NCBI GenBank assembly: GCA_030220185.1
Contig: JASPKZ010007250.1
Span: forward strand, 2,817,501-2,881,500
Source of the DNA: Diploptera punctata
Lineage: Eukaryota > Arthropoda > Insecta > Blattodea > Blaberidae
Direction of reading: 5' to 3'
Length of the DNA stretch: 64,000 nucleotides
Shown here: one piece after another, positions 1 to 10,047 of the stretch
How positions within the stretch are numbered: the stretch's first letter is position 1
Layout of the letters: each line of letters begins with the position of its first letter
The notes under the pieces: generated by a model
What the model saw: the letters and a program-made list of their open reading frames with translations, nothing else
Databases searched by the model: none
What the model was told of the DNA's origin: nothing
Position numbers and translations under genes: made by a program

Positions 1-27
1 CAAAATTAATAAATTTATGACTTGTGT

Positions 28-368
28 GTCCACCGCTGTGGTCTCGAGGTAGCGTGCTGCCTTGTCACGTGGCGGGCCCCGGTTCGATCCCCGATCGGGG
101 CAGTTCTTCTGGGTGAGGTTTTTATCGGGGTTTTTCCTCACCTGTAAGACAAATGTCAGGAAAACTTTAAGGCCCAAACGGTCCCCGAAATCATATGGCC
201 ATCATCATCATCACTATCACTATATCATTATCATCATCATTCTTCACCGGTGTGGAAAGCGACGGGAAGCTACCACACCTACAATTCCGTAGTAAAGCTG
301 CAAGCATAGCATGCAAGTGCTATGGTTGCAGTGAAGGACCTGCCTTCGGGCAGAATTACTATCGATCG
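28..368 (+). mobile_element. SINE-A, full-length tRNA-derived SINE
   Basis: The head is tRNA-like: an A-box-like stretch after CCGCTGTGGTCTCGAGG and a B box GGTTCGATCC near 90. A conserved body follows (GTTTTTCCTCACCTGTAAGAC, then the heptad around CATATGGCCATCATC) with a CAT/CATCAT microsatellite in the middle. The 3' end is CGGGCAGAATTACTAT followed by GATC/GATG repeats. An 11-bp TSD (atgacttgtgt, 17-27 and 369-379) bounds it, so the copy is complete and retrotransposed. At least seven relatives lie in this window. Nonautonomous; it would be pol III transcribed and LINE-mobilised. Confidence 0.88.
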
Positions 369-394
369 ATGACTTGTGTATCTTGTTAATGCCA

Positions 395-840
395 GTTATA
401 TTACATGGATTATTGCTATAAGGGAGGAAAGAAGATAACGAGTATTTTAGAATGAAGTTCTTTGGAAAATGTTGGGCCAAAAAGATATGAACATACAGGT
501 GAATGGAGAAGACTACATAATAGTGAGCTACACGGAATGTATAGAAAGTCAGATATAATAAGAACATTAAAGTGCCTAGACTACGATGGGCAGGATATGT
601 GACACTAATAGGGACTGAAAGAGTGCATGGAAGCTTCTTGTAGGAAAACCAGAGGGAAAACGTCCAGTTGCTAGATTAAGAATGAGGTGGGAAAATAACA
701 CTATCCATGATTTGAGGGAAGTAGATGATACAGGGGATGATTGGAAAATATTACCTCAGGATAGGGATGTATGGAGAGGTTATGTCCGCAAGGCCATGAA
801 CCTAGGGGTTCGATAGAGCCAGTGAGTGAGTTAGTTAGTT
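395..840 (+). pseudogene. RTE-A LINE 3' end, degenerate
   Basis: Reads as the C-terminal end of the RTE-A reverse transcriptase protein, from the LILYGCETW-equivalent to the GRPRMRW and DRDVWRAYVR-equivalent motifs, but with several frameshifts and stops. It ends in the family 3' tail gagttagttagtt. It lies immediately downstream of the SINE-A copy. 5' truncated and non-coding. Confidence 0.8.
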
Positions 841-907
841 ATATCTTATTATTGACTGTGAAAAGTTATACGTCTGGGGAGATACAATTTTAAAAGGACT
901 TGAAATC

Positions 908-985
908 ACAAGGCATAGCGTAGGTTGGTTAAGCAAATAAGCTATAAGTCAGAAGATCGCGGGTTCAAGTTCCGACTCTGTTTAG
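908..985 (+). pseudogene. Possible tRNA-like remnant
   Basis: A GTAGGTTGGTTAAGC stretch is A-box-like, and CGGGTTCAAGTTCCG gives a good T-arm with a B-box core GGTTCAAGTTCC. The acceptor stem does not close and the anticodon arm is unclear, so this is at best a decayed tRNA or SINE head. Confidence 0.35.
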
Positions 986-999
986 GCAGGTGTCAATGA

Positions 1000-1340
1000 A
1001 ATAGTAGTACGTTATGATAGGGTCCACGCGGCGCACACGACTGCTTGGTGGCACGTGTTGTAGCTTGTCAGCTTCAAGTGGAATTAATTCATATGTCGGC
1101 GTGACAGCCACTATTCAACGAGTACAGCTGAGGGCCAGTAAAATAAAACGTTATAAACATTTCCACTTAACAACCTCGTTCCCCACATCATACGGGCATC
1201 ATCCGCCAACCTGGGGCGGACATACTCGGCGCAGCCGAACCTTGATTCCGACTTATTGTTGGATAGGTGACCGTCTACAGCTACTGGATTGGCAGCCATA
1301 CATGGCTGTTGGATGGATAACCATACACAATAACATACAC
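1000..1340. other. Unassigned stretch, 340 bp
   Basis: GC content is somewhat higher than in the neighbours. Open frames run across it in both directions without recognisable motifs. I see no element ends and no gene. Confidence 0.3.
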
Positions 1341-1368
1341 TCGCAATACATATATATATATATATATG

Positions 1369-1493
1369 GTATGATAAGAAAAATAAATGCCTGGACGGGA
1401 TTCGAACCCGGATCTCTGAGTCTGTACCTCAGCGTGATATCCATTACACTACCAGGCGAATCCAATTCAAACACTTATTTTTCTTATATATGT
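1369..1493 (-). mobile_element. tRNA-like cassette, copy 1
   Basis: On the minus strand a tRNA-like core (1388-1458) folds as a cloverleaf. GCCTGG pairs with CCAGGC, the D arm is GTG-TAATGGATAT-CAC, the anticodon stem CTGAG/CTCAG has loop GTACAGA (position 34-36 = ACA), and the T arm CGGG/CCCG has loop TTCGAAT. A and B boxes are intact. Flanks are inverted: AAGAAAAATAA on the 5' side and TTATTTTTCTT on the 3' side; the T run could terminate pol III. ACA is not the normal cysteine anticodon (GCA), so a working tRNA is doubtful. Confidence 0.7.
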
Positions 1494-1589
1494 ATTATAC
1501 TCTCCATTATTACTAGATGTCGCGAGAACACTGTCTTCACTGCCATCTAGTAGCTGACTATATCAAGTAAGCAAATTAAAGAGAATATT

Positions 1590-1590
<1 letters not shown>
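1494..1590. repeat. Left arm of a long inverted repeat
   Basis: The stretch with ctagatgtcgcgagaac and gccatctagtagctgacta is the reverse complement of 1857-1950. With the tRNA-like cassettes just outside each arm, the inverted repeat extends over about 200 bp per side (about 1388-1590 against 1857-2058). Between the arms lie an AT microsatellite and a third cassette. Confidence 0.8.

Positions 1591-1594
<4 letters not shown>

Positions 1595-1647
<53 letters not shown>
1595..1647. repeat. (AT)n microsatellite
   Basis: About 26 uninterrupted AT dinucleotides at the centre of the inverted-repeat block. Similar AT runs sit beside the tRNA-like cassette at 53.2-53.6 kb. Confidence 0.95.
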
Positions 1648-1659
1648 AGAATATGATAC

Positions 1660-1778
1660 ATATATAAGAAAAATAAGTGTTTGAATTGGATTCGCCTGGT
1701 GGTGTAATGGATAACTCGCTGAGGTACAGACTCAGAGTTCCGGGTTCGAATCCCGTCCAGACATTTATTTTTCTTATC
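1660..1778 (+). mobile_element. tRNA-like cassette, copy 2
   Basis: Core at 1693-1763. It has the same A box, the anticodon arm CTGAG-GTACAGA-CTCAG, the B box GGTTCGAATCC and inverted AAGAAAAATAA/TTATTTTTCTT flanks as copy 1, in the opposite orientation. The D stem is weakened (GTG against CTC) and the acceptor carries a change (CCAGACA), so it is more decayed than copy 1. Confidence 0.68.
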
Positions 1779-1856
1779 ATGCCATATTAAGCTTGCATTG
1801 CTCAATGTTAAACATTTAATTATAACATCGATAAATCGTCACTGCTATAAAGTAAA

Positions 1857-1950
1857 ACTATTCTCTTTAATTTGCTTATTTGTTATAGTCAGCTACTAGA
1901 TGGCAGGGAAGACCGAGTTCTCGCGACATCTAGTAATAATGGAGAATATA
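1857..1950. repeat. Right arm of the long inverted repeat
   Basis: Reverse complement of 1494-1590, with a few mismatches; it begins tattctctttaatttgc. Continuous with cassette copy 3 on its right. Confidence 0.8.
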
Positions 1951-2078
1951 ATACATATATAAGAAAAATAAGTTTTTGAATTGGATTCGCCTGGTGGTGT
2001 AATTGATAACACGCTAAGGTACAGACTCAGAGTTCCGGGTTCGAATCCCGTCCAGGCATTTATTTTTCTTATCATGTC
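1951..2078 (+). mobile_element. tRNA-like cassette, copy 3
   Basis: Core at 1988-2058, again with loop GTACAGA and an intact T arm. The D arm (GTG/CAC) pairs, but the anticodon stem has one change (CTAAG/CTCAG). The same inverted A/T-rich flanks are present. This copy belongs to the right arm of the large inverted repeat and pairs with copy 1. Confidence 0.68.
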
Positions 2079-2225
2079 ATATATTATATCGCGGATATAA
2101 GTATGATTAAGAAAGTTTTCTTGGGTTTTCCGCGTCATGGATTCAAGTTCGGCCTCTGGCCACTGATTCCGACGTTTCGGCATGATCCCACATGCCATTA
2201 TCAAGAAATGATCAATTCGAGTCAC

Positions 2226-2371
2226 AGGTTTAGGTCTTATATAATTAAACACACAGAGTTTTCGCTGTGGTCCGTTTCCGAAGCCGTACACCCACCCAAG
2301 GTTTAGTCCTTATGTAGTTAAACACCTTCAGTTTCCAGTGTGGTCCGTTTCCGAAGCCGTACACCCATCCA
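2226..2371. repeat. Two-copy tandem duplication, about 73 bp
   Basis: The block containing gtggtccgtttccgaagccg occurs twice (2226-2298 and 2299-2371) with roughly 85% identity. I recognise no function. 2080-2225 upstream shows nothing else. Confidence 0.8.
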
Positions 2372-2454
2372 AGCGTCGACCACACTCCATGTTGCCCAAC
2401 CGTGGTTTTCTTCATATCTTCTTCGCTATTCTGGGGAAGACATGGTGGGCAGCG

Positions 2455-2945
2455 AAAACAGTTTTCCGTGCAGATGGTATTTTATTTACCGTAACTTCCT
2501 CTATATGGATGCGAAACATGGACTTACTTTAAGGGAGGAGAGGAAATTACGATTTGAGAATAAAGTTCTTAGGAAAATTTTTGGACCAAAGAGAGATGAA
2601 CAGAGATCTGAATAGACAAGACTACTTAACAGTGAATTACATGATCTTTATAGGAAGCCAGATGTAATAAGAAGAGTTAAGTCTCATAGACTGCGATGGG
2701 CAGGACATGTTGCACAAATGGGCAATGAAATAAGTGCACTAAAGCTTCATATAGGAAAACCAGAGGGAAAACGCCCAATAGGTAGACAAAGAATGAGGTG
2801 GGAGAATAACTAACTATGATTTGAGGGAAGTAGATTATACAGGGAATGATTGGAAAACATAAGCTCAGGATAGGGATGTATGGATAGCTTATGTCCGCAC
2901 GGTCATGAACCTTCGGATTCGATAGTAACATTGAGTTAGAGTTAG
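2455..2945 (+). pseudogene. RTE-A LINE 3' end
   Basis: Carries the RTE-A C-terminal region from the METWTLTLREE-like segment to the VRTVMNLRIR-like end, then a gttagagttagag tail. Frameshifts break the frame near 2610 and 2810. 5' truncated. Confidence 0.82.
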
Positions 2946-2949
2946 AGAC

Positions 2950-3525
2950 TTTCAGCACAACTGAGTTGGCAACACTGGTCTTGGCATTGAACCTGCGGGT
3001 TCCATAAGCCACCGGGTGGGTGAGTGAGAAGAGTAAGATGGTCTGATGGGTGAGATGCAATCAGAGAGAAATAACAGTGTGACCTGGAGAGTTGCAAACA
3101 CAGGCCCAGCTGTCAGATCTCATGTTCACCATCTGACTTGCTCTCTTGAAACAAGTTGACCCCAGTTTGTGTGCAGCTATGAGTTCTGCATCACACACTG
3201 AAAGAAACTTTGTTGCTTAATTAGACCTGTCTGACAGTCAAGCTGTCTCTCTACACTCGTTTCAAAACTTTCGCATTACTCTTTTCCTTGACTGACAAAA
3301 CTTAGCATAACCTTGTTTTTATCTCCTACATACAGAGTATAACTCCACTTGTCACTATATTCAAAATGTAACATATTTCAATACTAACTTAAAATACCAT
3401 CAAAAGTTACTGTGGATAATATGCATACAATTACTCAATTTTCAAGGTAACAGGCTATTACGAAAAGAGGGGAACGTAACACAGATTTTTATGGGTTTCA
3501 CAGAGTGTAACAAAGATTTTTATGG
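2950..3525. other. Unassigned stretch
   Basis: About 575 bp of AT-rich sequence. A short direct repeat (gatttttatgggtttc) occurs at 3485 and 3514. No gene or element end recognised. Confidence 0.4.
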
Positions 3526-3526
3526 G

Positions 3527-3957
3527 TTTCATCTTCAAACCACAGTTAGTCCAAAAACATTCAAGACTAAAAGTGTATAAAACGCTGGCTCTTCCAACTC
3601 TTTTGTATGGTAGCGAAGTATGGACGTTGAAACAGAAGGATATACAGACTTAGATGTGCTGAAATGAGATATCTTCGGAGGACTGCAGGATACACACTAC
3701 TAGATCACAAAAAAAATGAAGACATCTTAGAAGAATTACACATGGAACCTTTAGAAAACAAAATTTCTGATTATAAGTCAAGATGGATGCAACATGTTCA
3801 TCGAATGGTAGATCACAGGATACCCAAACAAATGTTAAGATATCAACCTGCAGGAAGAAGAAGGCCTGGACATCCACTGAAAATACTTCTGGATGGTGTT
3901 CCTCTTGAAGCCGAAACAGGTAAATTCGTGAATGTACTATGATGATGATGATGATGA
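3527..3957 (+). pseudogene. LINE-D 3' end, tail (GATGAT)n
   Basis: Encodes the LINE-D C-terminus: an LALPTLLYGSEVWTL-type motif, then MRYLRRTAGYTLLDHKKNED, then GRRRPGHPLK. A stop interrupts it near 3655. It ends in a run of ATG/GAT trinucleotides, the usual tail of this family here. The fuller copy is at 44206-44959. Confidence 0.82.
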
Positions 3958-4217
3958 TATTTTTCTTCTTCCAATAGTGATTTTGTAGGAGCTGTGTGTA
4001 TTCAGAGAGACTCAATACCTGACAACTCCTACTAAAATTTATTGTCTCTGCAATTTGAAATCTTTGTAAAAAATTCAGTACTCCAACAGATATCATGCCT
4101 CAGGATACAAATATTCATAAACAACGAAATGTATTTATTTTTATATACATTATTATAATTTTGTTTACATTTAAAATTCTACATAAATAGCCCCTAGCAA
4201 TTTAATTCGTATATGCT

Positions 4218-4221
<4 letters not shown>

Positions 4222-4276
<55 letters not shown>
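4222..4276. repeat. (AAT)n microsatellite
   Basis: Eighteen or so AAT units, directly upstream of the LINE-H fragment. Confidence 0.95.
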
Positions 4277-4277
<1 letters not shown>

Positions 4278-4289
4278 TTTGTAACTTAT

Positions 4290-4690
4290 AATTGATTAGT
4301 TCAAAATGCAATTTTATATGGAGCTGAAACTTGGACACTTGAAAAACTTCATGCAAGTAAATTATTAGTTGTAGAAATGGAATATTGGCGTAGAGTGGCA
4401 AGAAAACTAATAATGGATGAAATTAGAAAGCAAAGATTTAGAAAGATGATGGAAATGGATAAGAATATACTTGCAGTAAGTGAACAACAAAAATTAAGAT
4501 GGTTTGGACACTTTCAAAGAATGAGAGAAGACAGAATTCCGAAAATGATTTTGTAATGTAATGCTGGAGGCACAAGGAGAAGAGGAAAACCACGGGAACA
4601 ACGAATGGATGGGATCAGGAGGAGGATGAATAGAATGGAATTGACAGAAGAAGAAGAAGAAGAAGAAGAAAGCGCAGGACAAGAATTTTT
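4290..4690 (+). pseudogene. LINE-H 3' end, tail (GAA)n
   Basis: Translates with one stop as NAILYGAETWTLEKLHASKL, then RWFGHFQRMREDRIPK and RRGKPREQRMD motifs, the usual C-terminal layout of RTE-like LINEs. It ends in a GAA run at about 4648-4670. A related copy lies at 36003-36335. Confidence 0.78.
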
Positions 4691-4749
4691 GGAAAAATAA
4701 AATTACATTTTTTATACATACCCAATTTTAACGTTAATTACTAATTATA

Positions 4750-4835
4750 ATATTAACCATGATTTTAGGGAGCTGAACTATATAGGAAATTGTTGTAAAA
4801 CATTAGCTCCAGATAGGTATGTTGAAGAGTTTAGT
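4750..4835 (+). pseudogene. RTE-A 3' fragment
   Basis: Matches the stretch that encodes NYDLREVDYTGNDWKALAQDR in other copies, heavily mutated. Too short and broken to be coding. Confidence 0.6.
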
Positions 4836-4879
4836 TGTCAGTTATTATTATCTACATTACTTCATACCTTGATCATATT

Positions 4880-5236
4880 TTCCCAACTCACCCTATACAA
4901 GGAAAAATCAAATTTTATTAATATATATATTCAAATACCTAGGAACAGAAAGAACGAGGCACAGAAAGACATTAAACATAGAGTCAATTCTGAATTGTAT
5001 GCTACTCCTGGACTCTGTCATCCCAACTTCTCAAAAAAATATATTAAACATAAAGTACATAAAACGATTAATCTTCCAGTTGTTTTTTATATGGATGGAA
5101 AGCATGGACTCTTAATTTAAAGAGGAGAAAAATTACGGATATTTGAGAATAAAGTTCTTAGGGGAAAAAATTGGAGAAAAGAGAGACGAAAAGACGTGTG
5201 AATAGATAAGACTGCTTAACAATGAACTACGCGATA
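4880..5236 (+). pseudogene. RTE-A LINE, left part (interrupted)
   Basis: Contains the YLGT..., HRVNSELYATPGL and MDGKHGL-equivalents of the RTE-A C-terminal region, with many disablements. It breaks at 5236 and resumes at 5869, the site of the MITE at 5237-5868. Confidence 0.75.
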
Positions 5237-5868
5237 CAGTAAAACCTGTCTATGAAGGAACATGACGGTTCCTCAAATAAATTTCAGTCTTGGCAGTTTT
5301 TCTTTTTATAAAGGTTTCCGAAATTACAAACTTGATAATGCTTTTACATGCACGCTTTAAAGACATAACGTATTGAACTGAAATACAGACAAAATAGTGT
5401 ATGTAACATAGCTCAGTTACCATGGCAAAACAAAACAACTCTTACAAAAAAAACGAGAAGGAACTCAACTACAGGAGGACTGAAGAGTTTTCCAACTCCC
5501 TCGCAGGTTACGCAAGCAGGCAAGGAAAAACGAGGGATTTCCCATTGTCACACATGACAAGGTTATCTCTGCAATACAATGGCAACACATGAAGGCAAAC
5601 GATATAATGCAGTAGCGTCAAATGCAGAATTTTCACGTGTGGTCATTAATACTGTAATTAGAATGTGCTTAAGGATAATTTTCCGTCTTACTGACGTAAA
5701 AATTAACTATTGGTACTTTAATAAAAAACATTCCGTTTCCGCGTTATGAAGGTTTCCGGCTTATACAGGACCATTTTACATATTTATAAAATCTACCGTT
5801 CTGGAGATTTCTTTCCATCTCTACAGGTTTCCTTCTTATAAAGGATCCGGCTAAGACAAGTTTCACTG
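5237..5868. mobile_element. pogo/Tigger-like MITE, 632 bp, TA target
   Basis: The ends are inverted: CAGTAAAACCTGTCTATG at the left and the complement of AAGACAAGTTTCACTG at the right. TA dinucleotides flank it (5235-5236 and 5869-5870). The CAGTnnAACC start with a TA duplication fits the pogo/Tigger branch of Tc1-mariner (established family knowledge). No transposase frame is visible. A motif ttatnaaggtttcc recurs internally several times. It splits an RTE-A copy. Confidence 0.78.
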
Positions 5869-6082
5869 TATTTATAAGAAAACAGATGTAATAAGAACAG
5901 TTTATTCTCATAGATTGTGATAAACAGGACATGTGGCATGAATGGGGAATGAAAAAGGAGCTTTGAAGCTCATGAAGGAAAACCGGATGGAAAGTCTCCA
6001 GTATGTAGGCCAAGAAAGAGGTTGGAATATCATTAACCATGATTTGAAAGAGTACAGGGGATGATTAGAAAACATTATCTAA
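5869..6082 (+). pseudogene. RTE-A LINE, right part (interrupted)
   Basis: Continues the copy at 4880-5236. The joined reading at the junction matches the 'catgatctttatagg' region of other copies. It ends without a tail at about 6082, abutting the next RTE-A copy. Confidence 0.72.
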
Positions 6083-6640
6083 TGATGCGTGCTATTATGC
6101 ATTGCAGAGACTCTTGATGTCCCAACTCCTTTCAAAAAACGTTAAACTGAAAATATATAAAACTATTATTCTACCAGTTACATTATATGGGTGCAAAACA
6201 TGGACTCTTACTTTAAGGGAGGAAAAAAGATTACAAGTATTTGAGAATAAAGTACTTAGGAAAATTTTTGGACCAAAGAGAGATGAACAGACAGGTGAAT
6301 GGAGAAGACTACATAACAATGAACTACATGGTCTTTATAGGAAGCCAGATATAATAAGAACAGTTAAGTCCCGTAGACTGCGATGGGCAGGACATGTTGC
6401 CCGTATGGGGAATGAAAGACGTGCATGGAAACTTCTTGTAGGAAAGCCAGAAGGAAAACGCCCAGTTGGTAGACCAAGAATGAGGTGGGAGAACAACATT
6501 AACTATGATTTGAGGGAAGTAGATTATACAGGAAATGATTGGAAAGCATTAGCTCAGGATAGGGATGTATGGAGAGCTTATGTCCGCGCGGCCATGAACC
6601 TACTTGTTCGATAGTGCCAATGAGTTAGTTAGTTGATTAG
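6083..6640 (+). mobile_element. RTE-A LINE 3' end, young copy
   Basis: 5'-truncated RTE-A insertion with an open C-terminal frame and the family tail (gagttagttagttgattag). Its sequence is very close to the copies at 11273-12005 and 18816-19295, so it is recent relative to its neighbours. Confidence 0.85.
6102..6614 (+). CDS. RTE-A reverse transcriptase, C-terminal fragment (170 aa)
   Basis: The frame holds only the region after the reverse-transcriptase catalytic core. It contains YGCKTWTLTLREEKRL (about residues 29-44), FGPKRDEQTGEWRRLHNNEL, RRLRWAGHVARMGNERRAWK (about 93-112), GRPRMRWENNINYDL and DRDVWRAYVRAAMNL at the C-terminus, ending at the stop just before the AGTT tail. No endonuclease and no YADD box are present. 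It is a 5'-truncated LINE remnant, not a host protein. Its start codon is an internal methionine and has no meaning for translation. Confidence 0.8.
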   Translation: MQRLLMSQLLSKNVKLKIYKTIILPVTLYGCKTWTLTLREEKRLQVFENKVLRKIFGPKRDEQTGEWRRLHNNELHGLYRKPDIIRTVKSRRLRWAGHVARMGNERRAWKLLVGKPEGKRPVGRPRMRWENNINYDLREVDYTGNDWKALAQDRDVWRAYVRAAMNLLVR

Positions 6641-6644
6641 TTTT

Positions 6645-7232
6645 ATTTGTGATATAATGGAAACAAATGCTTTTGACGCCTCATTCATTAGAAACTTGTA
6701 AATTATCAGCCATACAAAATTCCTGTGCTTGATAAGTTTTTTTATGAGAAAGAACTCTCTTTGAGATTATAGATTCATGCGGGCTTCCGGGTCATCATTG
6801 AGACAGAGAGAGATAGAGAGAAGGTGTTGAAATATTCTATGTGATATTGGATACTCTCTTCACCTTAACTCTTCTCACTCTTTCATCTCCCCCATTTTTT
6901 TTAAATATATGCCCAGACCCATACTATGCGGATCGTCGCCGTTTTTCAATTTCGAGGTGTTATGACGAAGCGAAGACTTCTAGCAGCAGTAATGCAGAGG
7001 GCGATATTGTAACAAATTTTAAGGAGGGACAGGTATTAGGCTACATATATTGTAATTATTAGGACTAGGATTATTCTTCTTCTTCTTCTGTCTCGTGAAA
7101 TTAGGCCTTTTGACCTGTTTTCACATCAAGTCAAAAGGACTAATTTAGGATTAAAACCTAAAAACTACCTAAATATACACAAAATGCAGTTATGACAAAA
7201 TGTACAAAACAATATGCACTGTAACATAAAAA
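6645..7232. other. Unassigned stretch
   Basis: No element recognised. A 73-codon open frame (6841-7062) has no motif I know. A short TTC run lies at 7076-7090. Confidence 0.35.
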
Positions 7233-7244
7233 GTATGACCTAAT

Positions 7245-7753
7245 CCATCTTCATCATCATCATCATCATCATCACGGTTTAAGCTTATTCACTAGCCTGT
7301 TCCGGCTCCAAATTGCTGCTGTTTCCATCTCTTCTTTTGTCTTTCCAAACTTCTTCTTCTTCCCATTGGTGAATAGCTGAATTCTGCTTTTGGTATTCTA
7401 TTCTCAGTCATTCTTGTCAAGTGGTCTTTCCAGTTTGTTCTGTATTTCACTATTGTTGTGTTTAATTCCTCTACTTTTAGTTGTCTTATTTCTGTGTTAT
7501 GTTTTTTGTCTGTTCCTTGGTATCCTGCTATTGGTCTGAGGAATTTCATTCCAGCAGCTTGTATTCTGGCAGATTGTTGTGTTGTCACTGTCCATGTTTC
7601 GGATCCATAAGTAATAATAGGAATTGCCATTGTCTTGTATAATTTCATTATAGAGTCTTTCCTGTTATATAATTAAACTTATTTAGTTTGCTATTTATAT
7701 CTGATTCCGCTGTGCATGATATTTCGCAACCTAGGAAGTTATATCTTACCACT
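7245..7753 (-). mobile_element. LINE-E 3' end with 12-bp TSD
   Basis: On the minus strand it encodes MAIPIITYGSETWTVTTQQ, then AAGMKFLRPIAGYQGTDKKH and a GRRRSLERQKKRW end, followed by a GATGAT tail. The 12-bp sequence gtatgacctaat occurs on both sides (7233-7244 and 7754-7765), which fixes the insertion limits. 5' truncated. A related copy is at 30484-31265. Confidence 0.86.
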
Positions 7754-7914
7754 GTATGACCTAATAATATTATAATTATATAATAATTTCAGTTGTAAAA
7801 TGTAATAGTCAATCAGTTTGTGACAAATAACTATTTATTTAATAATAAAACGCAAATGAGAAGTAAACTAAAGTAGCAGCTTTTTATTTTATTAAAATTA
7901 TCAGTAACCACACT

Positions 7915-8665
7915 ATTAACACTAAGAAATTGGGACTGGAAGTAAATATCAATAAAACTAAATATGTGGTCACACGTAGAAATATATTATATAGTGGAAA
8001 TGGACACCTAATGACAAATGAGGGAAATTTTGAGGAAGTGGCTGAATTTGAATACCTAGGAACAATAATCACACATAATAATGAGATGCACAAAAAAATT
8101 AAACATAGGCTCAATTCTGGAAATGCGTGCTATTATGCATTACAGAGACTCTTGACTTCCCAACTCCTTTCAAAAACATTAAACTGAAAATATATAAAAC
8201 TGTTATTCTACCAGTTATATTATCTGGATGCGAAAAATGGACTCTTACTTTAAGGGAGGGAAGGAGATTACGAGTATTTGAGAATAAAGTTCTTAGGAAA
8301 CATTTTGGAACAAAGAGAGATGGACAGGTGAATGGAGAAGACTTCCTAACAATGAACTACATACTCTTTATAGGAAGCCAGATATAAAAAAGAACATTTA
8401 AGTCTCGTTGACTGCAATGGACAGGACATGTGGTACGAATGGAGAGTGAAAGACGTGCACGGAAGCTTCTTGTAGGAAAACCAGAGGGAAAACGCCCAGT
8501 TGGTAGACCAAGAATGAGGTGGAAGAATAGCATTAAACACGATTTGAGGGAAGTAGATTATACAGGGAATGATTGGAAAACATTAGCTCAGGAGAGGAAT
8601 GTCCGGAGACATGACCGCGCGGTCATGAGCCTACGGGTTCCATAGTGACAGAAGTTAGTTATTTA
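7915..8665 (+). pseudogene. RTE-A LINE 3' end, longer copy
   Basis: Begins upstream of the usual truncation point with LGLEVNINKTKYVVTRRN (the reverse-transcriptase thumb side), through EFEYLGTIITHNNEMHKKI, to GRPRMRWKNSIKHDL and the tail. At least two frameshifts (near 8170 and 8390) break it. Confidence 0.82.
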
Positions 8666-8737
8666 GGTAGTTGATGTCGTTTTCAGTATCTAATAGAAAA
8701 TACTGGTGGAGCTCTATCATTAAAAAAAAAACAACAT

Positions 8738-8815
8738 ATTTCATCATCATCGACATCATCATAGTACAATCACGAATTTAGACCATTAGTTGACCTGTTT
8801 CGGCAACAAGAGAAA
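8738..8815 (-). pseudogene. LINE-D 3' tip
   Basis: Reverse complement of the LINE-D end (gccgaaacaggtcaac... then GATGATG). Only the 3' noncoding tip remains. Confidence 0.65.
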
Positions 8816-9960
8816 CACCATCCTCATCTTCTCGTGGAACAACCCGTTTTAACAAACGAGCCTCTGAGGACCTAGAGTCGGCGGTACAACCGTTCCATCA
8901 GGTATTGAGTAAATGCGGAATCATAATGTCTGTCCAGTGACTAAAAGGTAGCAGCCCTACCATTGAAATTCTTAGCGTCGGGCCAGTAACCCGTCCTAAA
9001 CAATCTCAACTTTACTTGCAAGCCTCAACACGAAGAAATCCAGAAGGAAAAACATATTTTCATGAGATTATCCTCGCTAAAATGAGAGAAAAAAAAAAAG
9101 AAGTATGGGCAAAAATTCTAAATATCCAAAAAAATAGAACTTACCTAGAAATCCTAAGCATGGTACTTGCCAAATTTTGGAATTCCTTACATTTGGACAC
9201 GGTGTATCTTTCTAAAATTGCCAACGCTGCCACTAGAGGATCAATTTCAATTTTAAGAAACCATATTTACGAAATTTCTACTTTATAGTATGTATACTTC
9301 AATTAGGCCTACAATTTGAATTTTTTAAATGTATTTACAAAATGTATTTCATCAATTCCAAAAATTAATTGTCTGTATCACTTTGTCCTTGAGGAAAGTT
9401 GTATATAATAATCTACATTTAATAGGGAGGGATTATTAGTGGTCGTATCTGAGCTAAAATACAAAATCGATTAAAATCTTTATTTGATTTATATTAATAC
9501 ATAAATACAACATGAAATGTATTGAATAAACTATAATCTGACGATTGTTAAATTCCACGAATTCGAATTTAAACACTTGTGCGTGTAATTCATTTATAGA
9601 GGACTAGGGTTTTATTCAAGGGGCACAATGAATTTAAAGTGGTTTAGCGAGACACTGCAATAAAATGAAACTCCGGGCTTGGAATTACCTACAAATCATA
9701 ACTACCAGGCTATGAGCACAGTTTCACCGCTAACAATACAAAAGAATCCAAATCTTCCGGGAATCAGGGAGATTTAATGCTCATGGAAAATTTACCACTG
9801 AATTTTTATTATCTCCATAAAAAAGTATTTAACACCTGATCTTATTCTCTTAATAACTGTATTTAATATATAATGAAACAAGTGGGAACTCATTGGTAAT
9901 GCGAGAGACCTGAAGGTTTCTAATTCAAATCCAGCAAAACTTCGTGAATACCATTAAGTA
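8816..9960. other. Unassigned stretch with a 90-codon open frame
   Basis: An open frame at 9016-9288 encodes a basic, lysine-rich N-terminal half and no motif I recognise. It could be part of an unknown element or chance. The rest is AT-rich, with a weak tRNA-like T arm near 9930. No confident feature. Confidence 0.3.
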
Positions 9961-9961
9961 A

Positions 9962-10047
9962 CCAACTCGCTGGCGCTATCGAACTCGAAAGATCATGGCC
10001 GCGCGAACAGTGTCTCTATCCTCAAGTATTTTTTTCCAGTAATCCCT
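9962..10047 (-). pseudogene. RTE-A LINE, piece 1 of 3
   Basis: Matches the RTE-A 3' end on the minus strand (aactcgctggcgctatcgaac...). It stops at 10047, where a fold-back element is inserted; the copy resumes at 10878 and again at 12595. Confidence 0.8.

Noticed and set aside
1388..1458. A functional tRNA-Cys
   Set aside because: Anticodon would be ACA, the copies lie in an inverted repeat with decayed neighbours, and the flanks are shared, so a tRNA-like repeat is more likely.
9016..9288. A host protein of 90 residues
   Set aside because: No motif recognised, no flanking splice or promoter signals that I can support, and it lies among transposon debris.
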